Source of the DNA: Cepaea nemoralis
Lineage: Eukaryota; Mollusca; Gastropoda; Stylommatophora; Helicidae
Length of the DNA: 64,000 bases
NCBI GenBank assembly: GCA_014155875.1
Contig: JACEFZ010016111.1
Location: forward strand, 873,501 to 937,500
Direction of reading: 5' to 3'
Shown here: positions 10,887 to 21,824 of the stretch, piece after piece
How positions within the stretch are numbered: the stretch's first letter is position 1
Layout: each line of letters starts with the position of its first letter
Position numbers and translations under genes: made by a program
The notes under the pieces: generated by a model
Told to the model about the DNA's origin: nothing
Seen by the model: only the letters and a program-made list of their open reading frames with translations
Database searches by the model: none

Positions 10887-12776
10887 CACATGTCTCTTCT
10901 CTAAACCTGAAATCCTTCGTAAACATCTTGAGCAAAGACTGCCGCATTCAGCCATGACTCTTTGTTACGCCTGTATCCTCCAAGTGTGGGTGGGAAGCAG
11001 CCGAGTTGTTCCAAGTCACAAGCAAGTCTGTGTGCTACGATTTTCTCCAGTAGCTTGCCAGCAGTATTCTGCATCGTAATGATTCTGTAGCCGCTTATCT
11101 TGAAATGGTCTTTGTTCGGTTTTGGCAGCGCCAGCAAGTAGCTGTGTAGCCATTCCTCTTTGATCTGATCCCTCTGGATACTGGTGTTGAATTCTCTGGC
11201 CAGTTCTTCCATGTCATCATCTGACATCACCAGTAAGTCACGATATCGGATGCCGTCTGGGCCTGGGGCGGTGTTAGGTAATTTCTTGAGCATCGCACGT
11301 ATTGTCTCAGCTGTTATTATGTATTCTTCGTCTGTCCCGATCCCATCGCACAACTGAGAAAGTGTTGTTGTGGTCCTCTGTCTGGCGGGCTCGTCTTTTT
11401 TGGTCAGTCTGCTCTATGTAGCGTGCAAGAAGGGCTACCTTTATACGCATCCGACTTTTTCCATGTGAGGTCTGTGCCTTGAAAGTCTGGAATACCCCTA
11501 CGTTGTGCAGCACCGTTCATGCTCTTATGGAGGCGCCTGAATGTCGTAAGAGATCGCTCGGAGCACACCTTCGTGCAGAACTCGCCCCATTTCTCGGCCT
11601 TGGCCTGTTTGGTGCAGGATTTGAATAAAGTCATCGTCCTATGGACTTCAGTCTTCAGGTTCGCCAACTCACCCTGAGGCATGTTAGCCTTTCTGGCCTT
11701 TTGCCAGTCTTTGACAGCCTGCCTCTTTCCCAGCCATGCCTTCTCGACCTCTCCATTCCACCATCGTGGTTGTAACCATCTTTCTTGTCTCCTGCGGGAG
11801 GAAGTTAGTTTTCTTCTTCTGATCTTGCTTATGGCGTCTTGACCAGTGTTGTCATACGAGAAGGCATTTGTCTTGTTTCCTTGACTCCTGGCCCTGTCTT
11901 TCTTGATCAGGATGATACAAGGGTAGTGGTCACTGTCGTGGTATCCCAGTGTACCCCACCGGCACCTTGACGCTGTAAGAATCACCTGGTCGAGTGGCCA
12001 TCCTAGTGACCTTCCCATCATTCAGACAGACTAGGGCAGCAGATGCCAGGGCGTCCTGCAGATCTTCTCCCTGTCTATTAGTGATGCTATTCCCCCATTG
12101 ACTACCTCTGGCATTGAAGTCCCCACAGTAGATAATATGCCTTTCATCCATATCGAACAAACTCTGCCGTTGTCGAACGCAGACCTTCCCATTACGCGCA
12201 TAAACGTTCACGATTACAAGCTGCACTGGCGTCATTATTCTTAATGCCTGCACTTGCAGGGCATCACTGTTCCAGGCGGACATATCGATCTCCAGTATGT
12301 TGTCGCGGACCAGAATGGCCTGTCCGAGGTGCCGCCTGTTAAAGAAGCCCTGAAACCCCGCGACATTGACTGTTCCGTTGCCGAGCTGTGTTTCTTGTAA
12401 GACCACAATATCGTTTCCGTACAGTAGTTTTTCGAGAATGGGTCGGCGTTGACTAAATAATGCGCAGTTCCAGTACAGTACTCGAATGTGTCCGATGCCC
12501 AGTCTGTCACACTTTAACCGCTTCCTGCGTGCGCCTGCTCTTTTCCCATGCTGTGTCCTTGCCGTTCGTCGCCTGGTTGTCGTGTTTGGCTTAAATATCG
12601 CCACCGGGCGCCGAGGATATGTTGAATAGAGTCCCGGCGCGCGTGCACGAACTCCGTTGCACGGTCCGAACTCCATTCCACCACGAAAAACACACTTAAA
12701 CTACAAACATTTAGGCAAACACACCTTCCTTTCTATGGGACGAAAAAATGTCCCGCCATCATGCTCCAAGGAAGTT
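10887..12776 (-). pseudogene. LINE A, inverted 5' half: endonuclease and start of reverse transcriptase
   Basis: Minus strand. An apurinic-like endonuclease domain is seen first: YWNCALFSQR, the catalytic-acid block LQETQ, then NVYAR, GDFNARGSQWGN and, after a frameshift near 11940-12000, SDHYP. The linker then leads to the RT start (TAPGPDGIRY, NTAGKLLEKIVAHRL, GGYRRNKESW), stopping at YEGFQV. There the sequence breaks off exactly where the adjoining plus-strand half resumes about 14 bp further on in the intact copy. Frameshifts at about 11353 and 11950 make it dead. Proposed clade: I/Ingi/Nimb-like because the intact copy has RNase H; this is inference. Confidence 0.87.
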
Positions 12777-15274
12777 ACGTTAGAGGACGCATACAATAAA
12801 GTATCCTTCGAGCACTTGATGCAAACCCTCCTCAGACTGAAAGTGTCCCCTCACCTTGTACGATGGATAGCTGCAGGCCTGCTCCAAAGGAAGGTGGTGC
12901 TAAGATGTGGGAGTTGGTCTTCTGGGACGACAACGATATGTCCAGGATTGCCGCAGGGTTCACCACTGTCACCAGTACTATTCAACGTGTATGCGGTGCC
13001 GATCACTGAACAACAGTTGGACGGGAGGGGTAGTGCTCTGTCATTTGCTGATGACATTCTCGTGTATCGACAGGGTCAAGATAGATAGGCGGTTGCCAAT
13101 GATATGCAGGGCGAACAAGATCGAATTTCCTCATGGTGTGCGGATGCCAGTGCCATTGTCAACCCTGTAAAGGCATCGGTTACATGGTTCTCCCTAAACA
13201 ACCATATTGTGAACAAAGACCTGCCGGCAGTGAGAATGGATGGGAGCATTTTGAGTAGAACCCAGTTGATGACATATCTTGGCGTGAGGCTTGATCGTCG
13301 CCTGTCTTTCAGAGATCATGTCGATTATGTCATAACGAAAGCTCGAAAAGGTTTGTCAGCAATGAGAGTCATGTCGACTACCAATATCGAGCAAAGACTC
13401 CTAATACTTCTGTTCCAAGGACTGGTGCTTTCACCCATCGAGTATGCCCTGGCCATCCTCAGTCAGCCCTACACAGATTGGAAGACTTGAAAAGGTACAA
13501 AACGAGGCCATGCGCCTCATTTTGGGCTGCACGAGAGACACCAGCTGTGTAGCGATGAGATACCTCCTTGACTTCCCGACAATGGACACAGGATCAAGAT
13601 CTGGAGAGCTCGTGCATACTTGAAAATAAGTACGGATGAGCAGCACCCTCTGCATGAAGATATATTCAGAGAAAAGGGCAACAGGCTAAAGAGGGGCAAA
13701 TCATGAATGGGTCGGGCGGAGGATACCATCAGACAGGTCTGCAGTCCTACCAGTATCAACCCCAGCAAGGAATGGGTGCCTGTGCCTCCAGCTTTTAAGT
13801 GTACCATGCCAGAATACTGCTGACTTCTCGATCATGGTAAATATACTGTGTGAAAAATCCAACAGCTGGTCAACTAATAATGTTAGGCTCAACTCTAACA
13901 GCAACAACGACAGTGAACTGGAGCCGCAATAAATTAACGTTAATATAATGGATCCAGACAAGTGCCTTGATAAAGTCAAACGCTGTTTAATAGACAGCTT
14001 CTTACAGATTCAGTTATATAACATATCTCGTTGCCTCTTTCGGATCGCCTGTTATGACCAGGGCAATATCCGAACTACGAGTGCCAACATAATTAGATAA
14101 TTCTATATATTCTACTGACCTGTAAAACTAGTGGCCATAGTCTTTATCTAAATATATCTGTGTATCACCTTGGGTTCAACCAGTCTGTCTTTCCGTTGCC
14201 TGTATTCTTGTCTAGGTTCGTGTCCTCGATTCATTAAATCCATGGCGCTATTATCTTAGATCTTCTTCTTCCATTAGATATTATCTTTTCATCCATGGAT
14301 CAATACTAACAGCTCCGAGCCACAATAAATTGTCTAACGATCCAAATTCCCGCTTCGCCTGTCCTTCGGATGTCCCTTCCAGTTTGTTGTCAAACAACGT
14401 CAGTGTCATGTTCCCGTTGGTGCGCACTTGTTTTTGTGCGTGGTTTTTACATATCGGCTTATCCCGATATTTTTCATCACATCATCATCACGTCTGCACG
14501 CTATGTGGCACACCATCTCCTGCATTATCACACTTGACAGACGGTGCAGAGAACAGAATCCTGTCACTGTCAATGCAGAGGTCAATGCGCTCATCAGTGA
14601 ACACGCAGACAACCTCCAAGTGCTCATCTATACAAATGGATCTGTTGTAAAGAAGCAGAGAAGTGCATGGGCATTTACAGCTCCTTCAGCGGGCCGAACC
14701 GTCCAAGAATCCAGTGGTGCCAAACTATGCCCACGGGCATCATGACGATGGAGGTGATGGCAGTTACACAGGCTTTCATATGGCTGGAATCACAGCACTA
14801 TACCAACGTGTGTGTACTAAGTGGTTCAATGAGCATGATTCAGAAGGTCGAAGCTGGATCTGTACGTAGACAGTGGACTGAGTCGCCGAGGAAGTCTGTT
14901 GTCTGTAAAGTCACCTTTATCTTTGTCCCGGGACATGCGGGAGCCTAGGGAAATGAACGAGCTGATAAAATGGCTGGCTCTGCACCCCCTGCAAATGGCC
15001 AGCCCATGGATCGTGCCGATGTTATTAACGTCCTTAAAGACATGTCGAGGACAGAAGACTTTGACGTCAGTGAATCCACATCGCTGTCCAGGATGAAAGA
15101 CCTGGGAGTAAGAATTGGCACGGCCAGACGCTAGAGGTACATCGGGAAAACGAGGTGCCTCGTCAACCAACACAGAACTGGCACTATTAGCCACCGGACG
15201 CTGATGCTTATGCTGTGGGAGGATCTGAGCACCTATGGACCTGTCCGGAGTGCAATGAAGATACCCCAACTGAT
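12777..15274 (+). pseudogene. LINE A, 3' half in opposite orientation: reverse transcriptase core, RNase H, C-terminal knuckle
   Basis: Starts at TLEDAYNKVSFEHL (the RT motif A region), then GLPQGSPLSPVLF and FADDILVYRQG with an intact Asp pair. A stop at 13086-13088 replaces Gln. Small deletions near 13462 and 13590 shift the frame, and a 704-bp insert interrupts it at 13807. RNase H follows (IYTNGS, TMEVMAVTQA, PGHAGA-stop-GNERAD), with further stops near 14946 and 15132. It ends at CCCCAACTGAT, the same end as the intact copy. Read with the inverted half this is one insertion event. Confidence 0.88.
13807..14510. mobile_element. Probable solo LTR inside LINE A
   Basis: The insert splits the LINE codons between FKCT and SCIITLD. 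It starts TGCCA and ends TGGCA (the TG...CA rule with a short inverted end), and is flanked by TACCA and CACCA, a 5-bp target duplication with one mismatch. Length 704 bp. It contains two near-copies of GAGCCRCAATAAATT and other AATAAA-like sites as LTRs do. No internal coding region, so LTR-LTR recombination is the likely history. The superfamily is not determined. Confidence 0.62.
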
Positions 15275-15304
15275 CCTCAATCCACAGCAAACGTTTTGTA
15301 GGTG

Positions 15305-15425
15305 TGTTCATGATTAGTTGGATGTTGCAGCTAAGTTCTCTACGGGTTAAGGCCGCATTTCTTGTTTGCCTCTTACGACATGCATGGTACACTACAAGAT
15401 TGCTTTCCTTATGGGTCCCTGTAAC
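15305..15425 (-). repeat. Dispersed repeat, R-family core fragment
   Basis: Minus strand: GGGACCCATAAGGAAAGC, then ACCATGCATGTCGTAAGAGG, then CCGTAGAGAACTTAGCTG. Matches the core of the R element (about 9395-9470) and the fragment at 4400. It starts directly after LINE A, which therefore inserted next to or into it. Confidence 0.7.
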
Positions 15426-15460
15426 ACACTTGTTTGATTTCGATTTGGGTAGACTGGAAG

Positions 15461-15690
15461 TCTCCGTGGCGAAGTGATCAAGCCGTTTGACTAGGGCTCC
15501 GAAGGTTATGGGTTCGATTCCGGGCCGCGTTTTTCGGTTCACGAGTTAAATTTTTCGGAGACTCCTGTGGGTCGTCGCTAGAGCGGAGTACGTGCTTTGT
15601 GCGACGCTTTCCGCGCTGCGGAAAAAGACAGAGCCATATGGGATAAAACCAGGTGTAATGAAGTCGATCCTGACGACTTTTAAGCGACTT
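15461..15690 (+). mobile_element. SINE-1 copy, well preserved
   Basis: tRNA-like head: CTCCGTGGCGAAGTGATCAA (A box) and GGGTTCGATTCCGGG (B box), then TTTTTCGGAGACTCCTGTGG, GAGTACGTGCTTTGTGCGAC and the 3' block CATATGGGATAAAACCAGGT with AAGTCGATCCTGACGACTTT. Closest of the five copies to a consensus. Confidence 0.88.
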
Positions 15691-15699
15691 TTTTAGGTT

Positions 15700-16479
15700 T
15701 TAAGTAAAGAGTCAGTTTAATTACACACGGATTTCTTCAAATGTGCTCAGTCTCCTCCAATTGGTTACAAAGGAAAATCTCAAGCCAGTGCACGACCTCT
15801 GTAGCACCTACGAGAACCCACATGTATGTATACCACTGGGTATACGTATGCTTGTGTGGATAGCTATTTTAAATTTGATAGTCTGGTCAGCAGTCTGTTA
15901 GATCTGTTCTCTTCGATTTTCAAATTTGGAGGATTATTAAAATGCTCAGCACGGATCCAACGAGTCGTTCACCCTTGGCCACAAAGAGTAACTTCCATCC
16001 ACTACCTCATATTTGGAAGAATAAATGGGGAAGGGGGGGGGGGGGAGCTGAAGATACAAAAGGGGGGAGGGGGGCTGTATACAATAATTTTCATGTTCTG
16101 GTAAAAATCCAGTTCAGATTGTGAATCAAATATAGGAAAGATAGTTATTTTTTTTTCTTTAAAGTAAACCGTAAGCATCTATATGTTCCCCTTTCTTACA
16201 CACACACACACACACACGCGCGCGCGCGCACACACACACACACAAACACACACACACCAGTAGAAAGCTGACATACCGGTGTAACAAATAATAATAATAT
16301 AAGCAACATAATTTTTAAAATACCAAATGACAGAGCTGTGGAGAGTCATTAATTCCCTTCCACACACCCCACACACGCACGCAAACGCGCGCGCACACAC
16401 ACACACCTTACTCCCAGTAGACAGACACCTGATATAGCAGTGTCACATCTCATCAGGTTCCTCTTGCACCTTGCGGTGT
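15700..16479. other. Region without a recognised gene
   Basis: Holds G-runs at about 16028-16072 and two alternating CA/CG tracts (about 16197-16257 and 16366-16405). Nothing else recognised. Confidence 0.5.
16197..16257. repeat. Alternating (CA)n-(CG)n-(CA)n tract
   Basis: Pure purine-pyrimidine alternation with a GC core, the sequence type that adopts Z-DNA most easily. Open frames over it are shadows. Confidence 0.85.
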
Positions 16480-16630
16480 CGATGTCAAGCATAAACAGAA
16501 GGAGAGTGCCCATGTATGGGCTTCATCGAGGTTCCCATGGTCTCGGTAATTCCTTGTATCCATCGTTTGTGTGACCGGCCTCTTCTTCTTCTTCCGTCTA
16601 AACTGTACATCAATGCTTGTTGAGATACAC
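16480..16630 (-). pseudogene. LINE C-terminal fragment
   Basis: Minus strand reads GRRRRGRSHKRWIQGITET then MGTSM, the basic GRPRxRW block and following helix of LINE C-termini. Short and frame-broken. It abuts the mariner remnant. Confidence 0.5.
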
Positions 16631-16770
16631 TGTTAGTTGGTAATCTATTAGGGACGTTCATTTGAAACCCGTTCCAATGGCTTTATTACAAAAGCATGAA
16701 AGGAACATTAACAGGTGTGGTAGAATTAAACAAAGCATTCATTTTGAATGAATTATGCACCATAGATTGG

Positions 16771-18414
16771 TCAGAAGAAGTCACCGTAGGTATTCAGGCA
16801 AGTATCCCATTGCTTAGGTAGGTGGCGAATGCCGTCTGCAAAAAAAGGATTGTGGTTGCTCACTGAACCAAGTGTTTACCGCGTTCATGACGTCTGCATC
16901 TGTGCGAAATCGTTGCCCCTTGAGAGCTTTCTTTAGAGGTCCGAACAAATGAAAATCACATGATGACAAATCAGGACTATAGGCTGGGTGTTGCAGAATT
17001 TGCCACTTCTTCCTTGCTAATGCTTCGTGCACAATCTTTGCGACATGCGGACGAGCATTATCGTGCAACAAAATCACACCGCTTGAAAGCATGCCGGGTC
17101 GTTTATTCTTTATGGCTTTTTGCAGCTTGTCTAGTGTTTGCAAGTAGTGGGTAGAGTTGATGTTGACACCAGGTTCTTTAAAGTCGGCCAACAATAGCCC
17201 TTCATGGTAAAAAAAATGCGTTCAGCATAACCTTACCAGCGGAAACCTGTGACTTGAATTTTTCTGGCTTTTGGTGATCCAGCATGCTCTCTCTTTTGAT
17301 GCTCGGCTCAAAGTGGTGACACCATGATTCATCACCTGCCACTATGCGGAAGAGAAATGCATCACCCTCCACTCTGTAACGCAGCAAGTGGTTCAAATAC
17401 CATCCCATTGCCTCGAAGTGCCTACACCGGCAACCGTCGAGGTATCAACTCGTATTAATGTAAAACAGCAACGAAGGACGAGGAATTAAACTTGCGTCCT
17501 TACCTTGAATACAATGACAATCAACGGCAAAAGTCAAGATATCAAAGCGCTATCAGAAGTTTATTCCGTAGCAGACATGCGAACATTGAACTCACGCAGA
17601 CCTGTAGGTTGACCCCTATAGACGGGATCGGCACCTACTTTACTAATCCACCGATGAGTGTCCAGTCTACTGCGCTCTGCTTGACGCCCTGATCCACTGA
17701 TTCCATTTAAGCTGTAATTCCACTCTAAGTTTTTCCGCCCGGTTACTTCACTGCGGTGTCATCATCAACAGATCCCTCTCCTGATTCAGAGCTGTCTCAC
17801 GCTCATATCATCGCGTCCAGAGGTCACCTCACACAGATCCCGTGAAAAACACGTCCTTGTTCGAACGCACAATCCCCGCGTCTCCCGTTGCTGACCAATT
17901 ACGTTGTCCACATTCTCCTTGGATTCCTTTGTTGACGTTCACTTTCGTGTCCGAGTGGGGTTTTCCCTATATGATTTTCTACCGCCTATTCCGATGACGT
18001 CATTCTGTCTAAACGCCATGTGGCACCCATGCGTTCCTCTTTTTGGTGATCGGTCAACATCCGTGGTACCCACTGTGTAATACCTTCCGATATTGCAGTT
18101 TCTTACGAAAGACCTTTTGAATTGTCCCTATTGACACATCAAATTCTTCCGCTAGCAAACGTATGCTTCGACAACGGTTCATCTGTACTACAACAATATG
18201 CGCTTGACCCGGCCGTCGAAGATCTGTCGTGAACTGACACCCTTTCCGAAACATTCATGCCCAGTCTGTCACTGTTGTCTTCAACACACATTTGTTACCG
18301 TACGTTGTCCGCAATTCTTCGATGAATGTCCACTGGTCGAAATCCTTTAAATGAAAGAAACTGAATCACCGCTCTTTGAGCTTCTTTGGACGGATTTTGG
18401 ATCAACCCGGCCAT
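16771..18414 (-). pseudogene. Mariner-family transposase, dead and interrupted
   Basis: Minus strand. It starts MAGLIQNPSKEAQRAVIQF, then a paired HTH (EFDVSIGTIQKVFRKKL), WVPRMLTDHQKEER, EGDAFLFRIVAGDESWCHHF (first catalytic Asp), LLHDNARPHVAKIV (second Asp), HPAYSPDLSSCDFHLF (third Asp, DD34D spacing) and ends GDFF-stop. Disruptions: frameshifts in the N-terminal part and near 18060, an extra T in a T run near 17200, a shift near 16850, and a foreign block of roughly 570-600 bp at about 17430-18010 between the helix-turn-helix and catalytic parts. I could not find convincing terminal inverted repeats. The catalytic Asp residues themselves are kept. Confidence 0.88.
17430..18010. other. Unidentified insert within the mariner remnant
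   Basis: The codons before (ERMGATW) and after (WYLNHLLRYR) are neighbours in mariner transposases, so this block is extra. It has no recognisable ends, direct repeat or coding motif. Confidence 0.5.
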
Positions 18415-18519
18415 TTTCTCAACGGTCAGAAACAGAATCTATGCATCATGGAACCATAAGCACGTGCTCCTTTATTCATTGGTCAGTACTTATCACATGA
18501 CTATGACATGATCATGTTC

Positions 18520-19030
18520 AACGTACGCAATTACGTGTGGTGTGGCAAGGGCCAAAATGTTTATCTCTTGCCATTTCTCCTTCCTCAAGCACCCACAAAG
18601 TGTCTGCAATGGCCTTTGCCCATTTTCGTGCTGGTCATCAATATTTATCTTTTCTTCCAGGAACCATGTCTTCCATTATTGTTCTTACCTACTGTCACAT
18701 TTAATATGCCCAAAGTATTTTAATTTCAGAGAAACTAAACTGTTTATGGGTATTTTCTTCTATGTTCCGATTTTGTAGATTTTCAGTGTTTTTCTTCTTC
18801 TTGGTTTATGATATTCTAAAACTTGTTCTGTAACATTTAAGCTCAACATCCCCAAGTTTGCTCTTTAGTGATTGTAAAATAGTTAATGACTCACATCCAT
18901 AACTTGCCACAGGAAAGTTGCACGTTCCAAAAAGGTTTCCTTGAGCTGGTTTGCTGGTGTTGTGCCGTAGGTTCTTCATACTGTGTAACCTCTGCATTGT
19001 ATGGTCGGTCTCCTTCAGACTTCTTGTGAA
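18520..19030 (-). pseudogene. LINE D reverse transcriptase C-terminal fragment
   Basis: Minus strand: TCNFPVASYGCESLTIL, VELKCYRTSFRIS, KYFGHIKCDS and then diverged sequence. The same block order (TCIFSVATYGCES, FEVKCDRKM, GHIKHDSD) occurs on the plus strand at 33929-34167, so both belong to one LINE family. Several stops and frameshifts. Confidence 0.68.
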
Positions 19031-19078
19031 CAGTCACCACCGTTGTTGATTAAGGAGCCAAGATATTAACAGTTTGTG

Positions 19079-19860
19079 ACATTTTCCATTTCCATTTTCA
19101 AGAGCAATGCGCACCACACAAGTGATAAGGAATGGCAATCAGTGGATGGAAAGATAAAGCGATATGTGCCCAGTAGTATAGGACAGCTCTTAGTCATGGC
19201 CCATGCTGGTAATACGCATAATGGCTTACAACAGAATGCTGGGCTCGTGTTCGTATCAAAGCATACAGACAATAGGGATTATCATAATAAGATGAATGGT
19301 AATATATTTAGAGATTGGCTTGAGAATACTGTGCTTCCATCCCTAGATAGACCGTCGTGTCCAATTATGGACAATGCATGATATCAATGTTGTTGTCCAA
19401 GAAGACAAAATATCTACAGCATCGAGCACAAAGGGAGCAATAAAGATATGGCTCCGAATGGAAAACATACCATTTCCAGAAACGTATTTTTAGCTAGAAT
19501 TGTTGTCCCTTGTAAAACAGATGCCAAAAAGCAAGAAATATCAAAACAACAAGTTGATAGAAGAGCATCATCATGGGTGCTTGAGTCTTCTGCCATACCA
19601 TTCACATTTTAACCCTATAGAACTTGTGTGGGCTAAAATTAAAGGACAGGTGCCAGCTGACAATACTATATTCAAGTTGTCTGATGTCAAGATACTAATC
19701 TAGTCCGCGCTATTAAATATTGATAAAAGTTATTGGAAAAATGTGAGGACCATGTGTTAAAAGAGGGAGAGGACTACTGGAGGAAGGATGGATTGAATTT
19801 TATGCAACCGAGAGCAGTCATCAACCTACTAGAATCATCCGACACAGATTAAGGTCTGAG
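19079..19860 (+). pseudogene. Tc1/IS630-like DDE transposase remnant
   Basis: Plus strand reading: VMAHAGNTHNGLQQNAGLVF, DYHNKMNGNIFRDWLE, CPIMDNA (catalytic Asp), then after frame changes LLPYHSHFNPIELVWAKIKG (catalytic Glu in NPIELVW), NTIFKLSDVKIL and EDYWRKDGL. This is the DDE_3-type endonuclease seen in many animal genomes as transposase relatives. The N-terminal HTH part and first Asp are missing. Several frame changes. The 3' flank begins with a short hairpin (AAGGTCTG...CAGACCTT). Confidence 0.78.
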
Positions 19861-19894
19861 CAGATCGCAGACCTTAATCCATGTGCACACTTAC

Positions 19895-20545
19895 TGGGAT
19901 ATTTTGCTCCAACTATTCAGATGAATTGCAGGCCCTAAACATTACAGCATCAGCACAATGTCAATGGCAACAGTTTGTATTCCACAGTGATGAATTTTCA
20001 ATTCCGCAAGCCCTCAGCAGTGACAAACAACTGGTATTGAAAAAAAAATAAAAACACACTAAACGCACTGAATACCAACAGAAGAGTAATGTTGCGGTGG
20101 AAACTGACATATTGTGGCATAACAAGAAATGTGAGAGCAAACACATGGTCAAATTAGAGGTCAACACACGTGCATACAAATCAATCTATAAACTTCAATG
20201 AAAAGAGGACCAACATCTTGGTCATTAAGAAGAAAGCCCACTACAGATACATTGACAACTATTTTCATAGTGCAAAACAGGTAATCATGTTCCATCTCTG
20301 AACAGTAAACAGCAGAGTAGACAATCTTTCACGAAGACTCAAAGCGGGTCTGTCACCCATGTGTACGTGTGAACAAACTACACAGACAGCTGAACAGATC
20401 CTTAAAAATAGACACATGCTGACTAAATTGCGGTATCATTTCTGGTCACTCCATACGCACATTAATGCACAGCTATTTGGAAGCTTTCACGAACTCAATA
20501 TAAAAAGCTAAATGCATCCTAGTAACATGAATACTTGTGTACAAT
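19895..20545 (+). pseudogene. LINE E: RNase H and C-terminal fragment of a Jockey-like LINE
   Basis: Blocks in order: VFHSDEFSIPQALSSDKQ (RNase H, TDS motif changed to HSDE), RVMLRWKLTYCGITRNVRA (where live copies have WIPAHCGIxGNExAD), VDNLSRRLKAGLSPMCTCEQ and TAEQILKNRHML (the C-terminal cysteine-rich tail of such LINEs). In two frames with stops and with the His of the PAHC motif lost. No similarity to LINE A at sequence level. Confidence 0.62.
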
Positions 20546-20670
20546 TATTAACCAGCAGCTGAAGAAACAAGAAGGAAATGAAAAATAAGGTAAGAAATAT
20601 ATTCCTTCTACTTTCCTGTCAATTTACACATTATTTTCTTTACTAATAATACACATTGCACCCCTCTCGG

Positions 20671-20905
20671 GAGTCTCCGTGATGAAGTGGTCAAGCCGCC
20701 TGACTCTGGCTCCGAAGGTTGTATGTTCGATTCCGGGCCGCATCCTTCATTTCACGAGTGCATTTTTCCGGACTCTCGGGGTTCGTCGGTGGAGCTACGG
20801 AGTTCGTGCTTTGTGCGACGATTTCCGCACTGCAGAAAGAGACTGAGCCATATGGGATAAAAACCCGGTGCAATGCAGTCGACCCTGTCGACTTTTAAGC
20901 TACTT
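20671..20905 (+). mobile_element. SINE-1 copy, well preserved
   Basis: CTCCGTGATGAAGTGGTCAA (A box), TGTTCGATTCCGGGCCGC (B box), GAGTTCGTGCTTTGTGCGAC, GAGCCATATGGGATAAAAAC and CGACCCTGTCGACTTTTAAG. Confidence 0.88.
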
Positions 20906-20929
20906 CTTTTATTGCACCCACTCCCATAC

Positions 20930-21824
20930 GAATCCGGATACGCCTTGTGTCGTCATCTGAATTGGAGGGGCATTCACTACTGAAAAACAAGTTTGTTAGC
21001 GAGAAATCACTAGTTTTTCACCAAAACATCAAAGAAATGTCGCTGCTTTCGATGATTTAAGTTGTTTTTGAACCTATCAAAGACATATTCCTGGGGTGGG
21101 GATAAATATAAGACGGCAGGAAAAATTTCATAACGATGCAACAGACAGTTTTCAAAATAATTGATCGTGAATGACGGCATTCATTTCCGGACAGACTATA
21201 ATATATTTGTCCCAGTATAATGCCTCCATATCCTTTTACTTGTAGTTGACCTATGATTGGATATCTCCTTCAGGACACAGGGTTGGAGGAGTTTGTTGGC
21301 AATACATAAAACCTGTCGAGGAAACGTTACCACCAACACTGAACCTATGCCAGTCTGTATGTGCTGTGCTGAATCTTGACCTGGCTACATCCTAATACAC
21401 CTCTCCGTAGATGTGAAGTTCTAATTACATGCCACTGGTGTCTGAGCTTAGAGAGGAACACGAAAGCTGTGTAATATGGTCCCCATAATACTTTGGTATC
21501 TGGTCAAGAGAAAAGCTACATAAACCTCACTCTGACAGACTGTAGCCCTTTTTGGGGCTCAGTCAACTTAAATACCAGTGTCTCAGACTTCAAACTGAAT
21601 CTTCCAGAGAATTCACAATCGCCAAACCAACCCACTCAGCTACCAAATAATCTATGCTTGGTTAACAGAAATATCTGAATATAAAGCTCTTTAAAATGTT
21701 TGTGTATGAACTATCTTCAAATGCAAGAGTTGTAGGTTCAGGTGCATGATAGACCAGGCTTGTGATGACATTTTAGGCTGTCTATCTTGTTGTTATTCTA
21801 AGTTCACATGCTTCTTTAGCACAG
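20930..21824. other. Region without a recognised gene
   Basis: Unique sequence; I see no exon, array or element. Confidence 0.4.

Noticed and set aside
15471..15535. Possible tRNA gene
   Set aside because: Pol III boxes are present but there is no cloverleaf or anticodon arm, and the head continues into a SINE body shared by four other copies.
14826..15542. 238-residue minus-strand frame
   Set aside because: Antisense shadow of the LINE A RNase H region and of a SINE-1.
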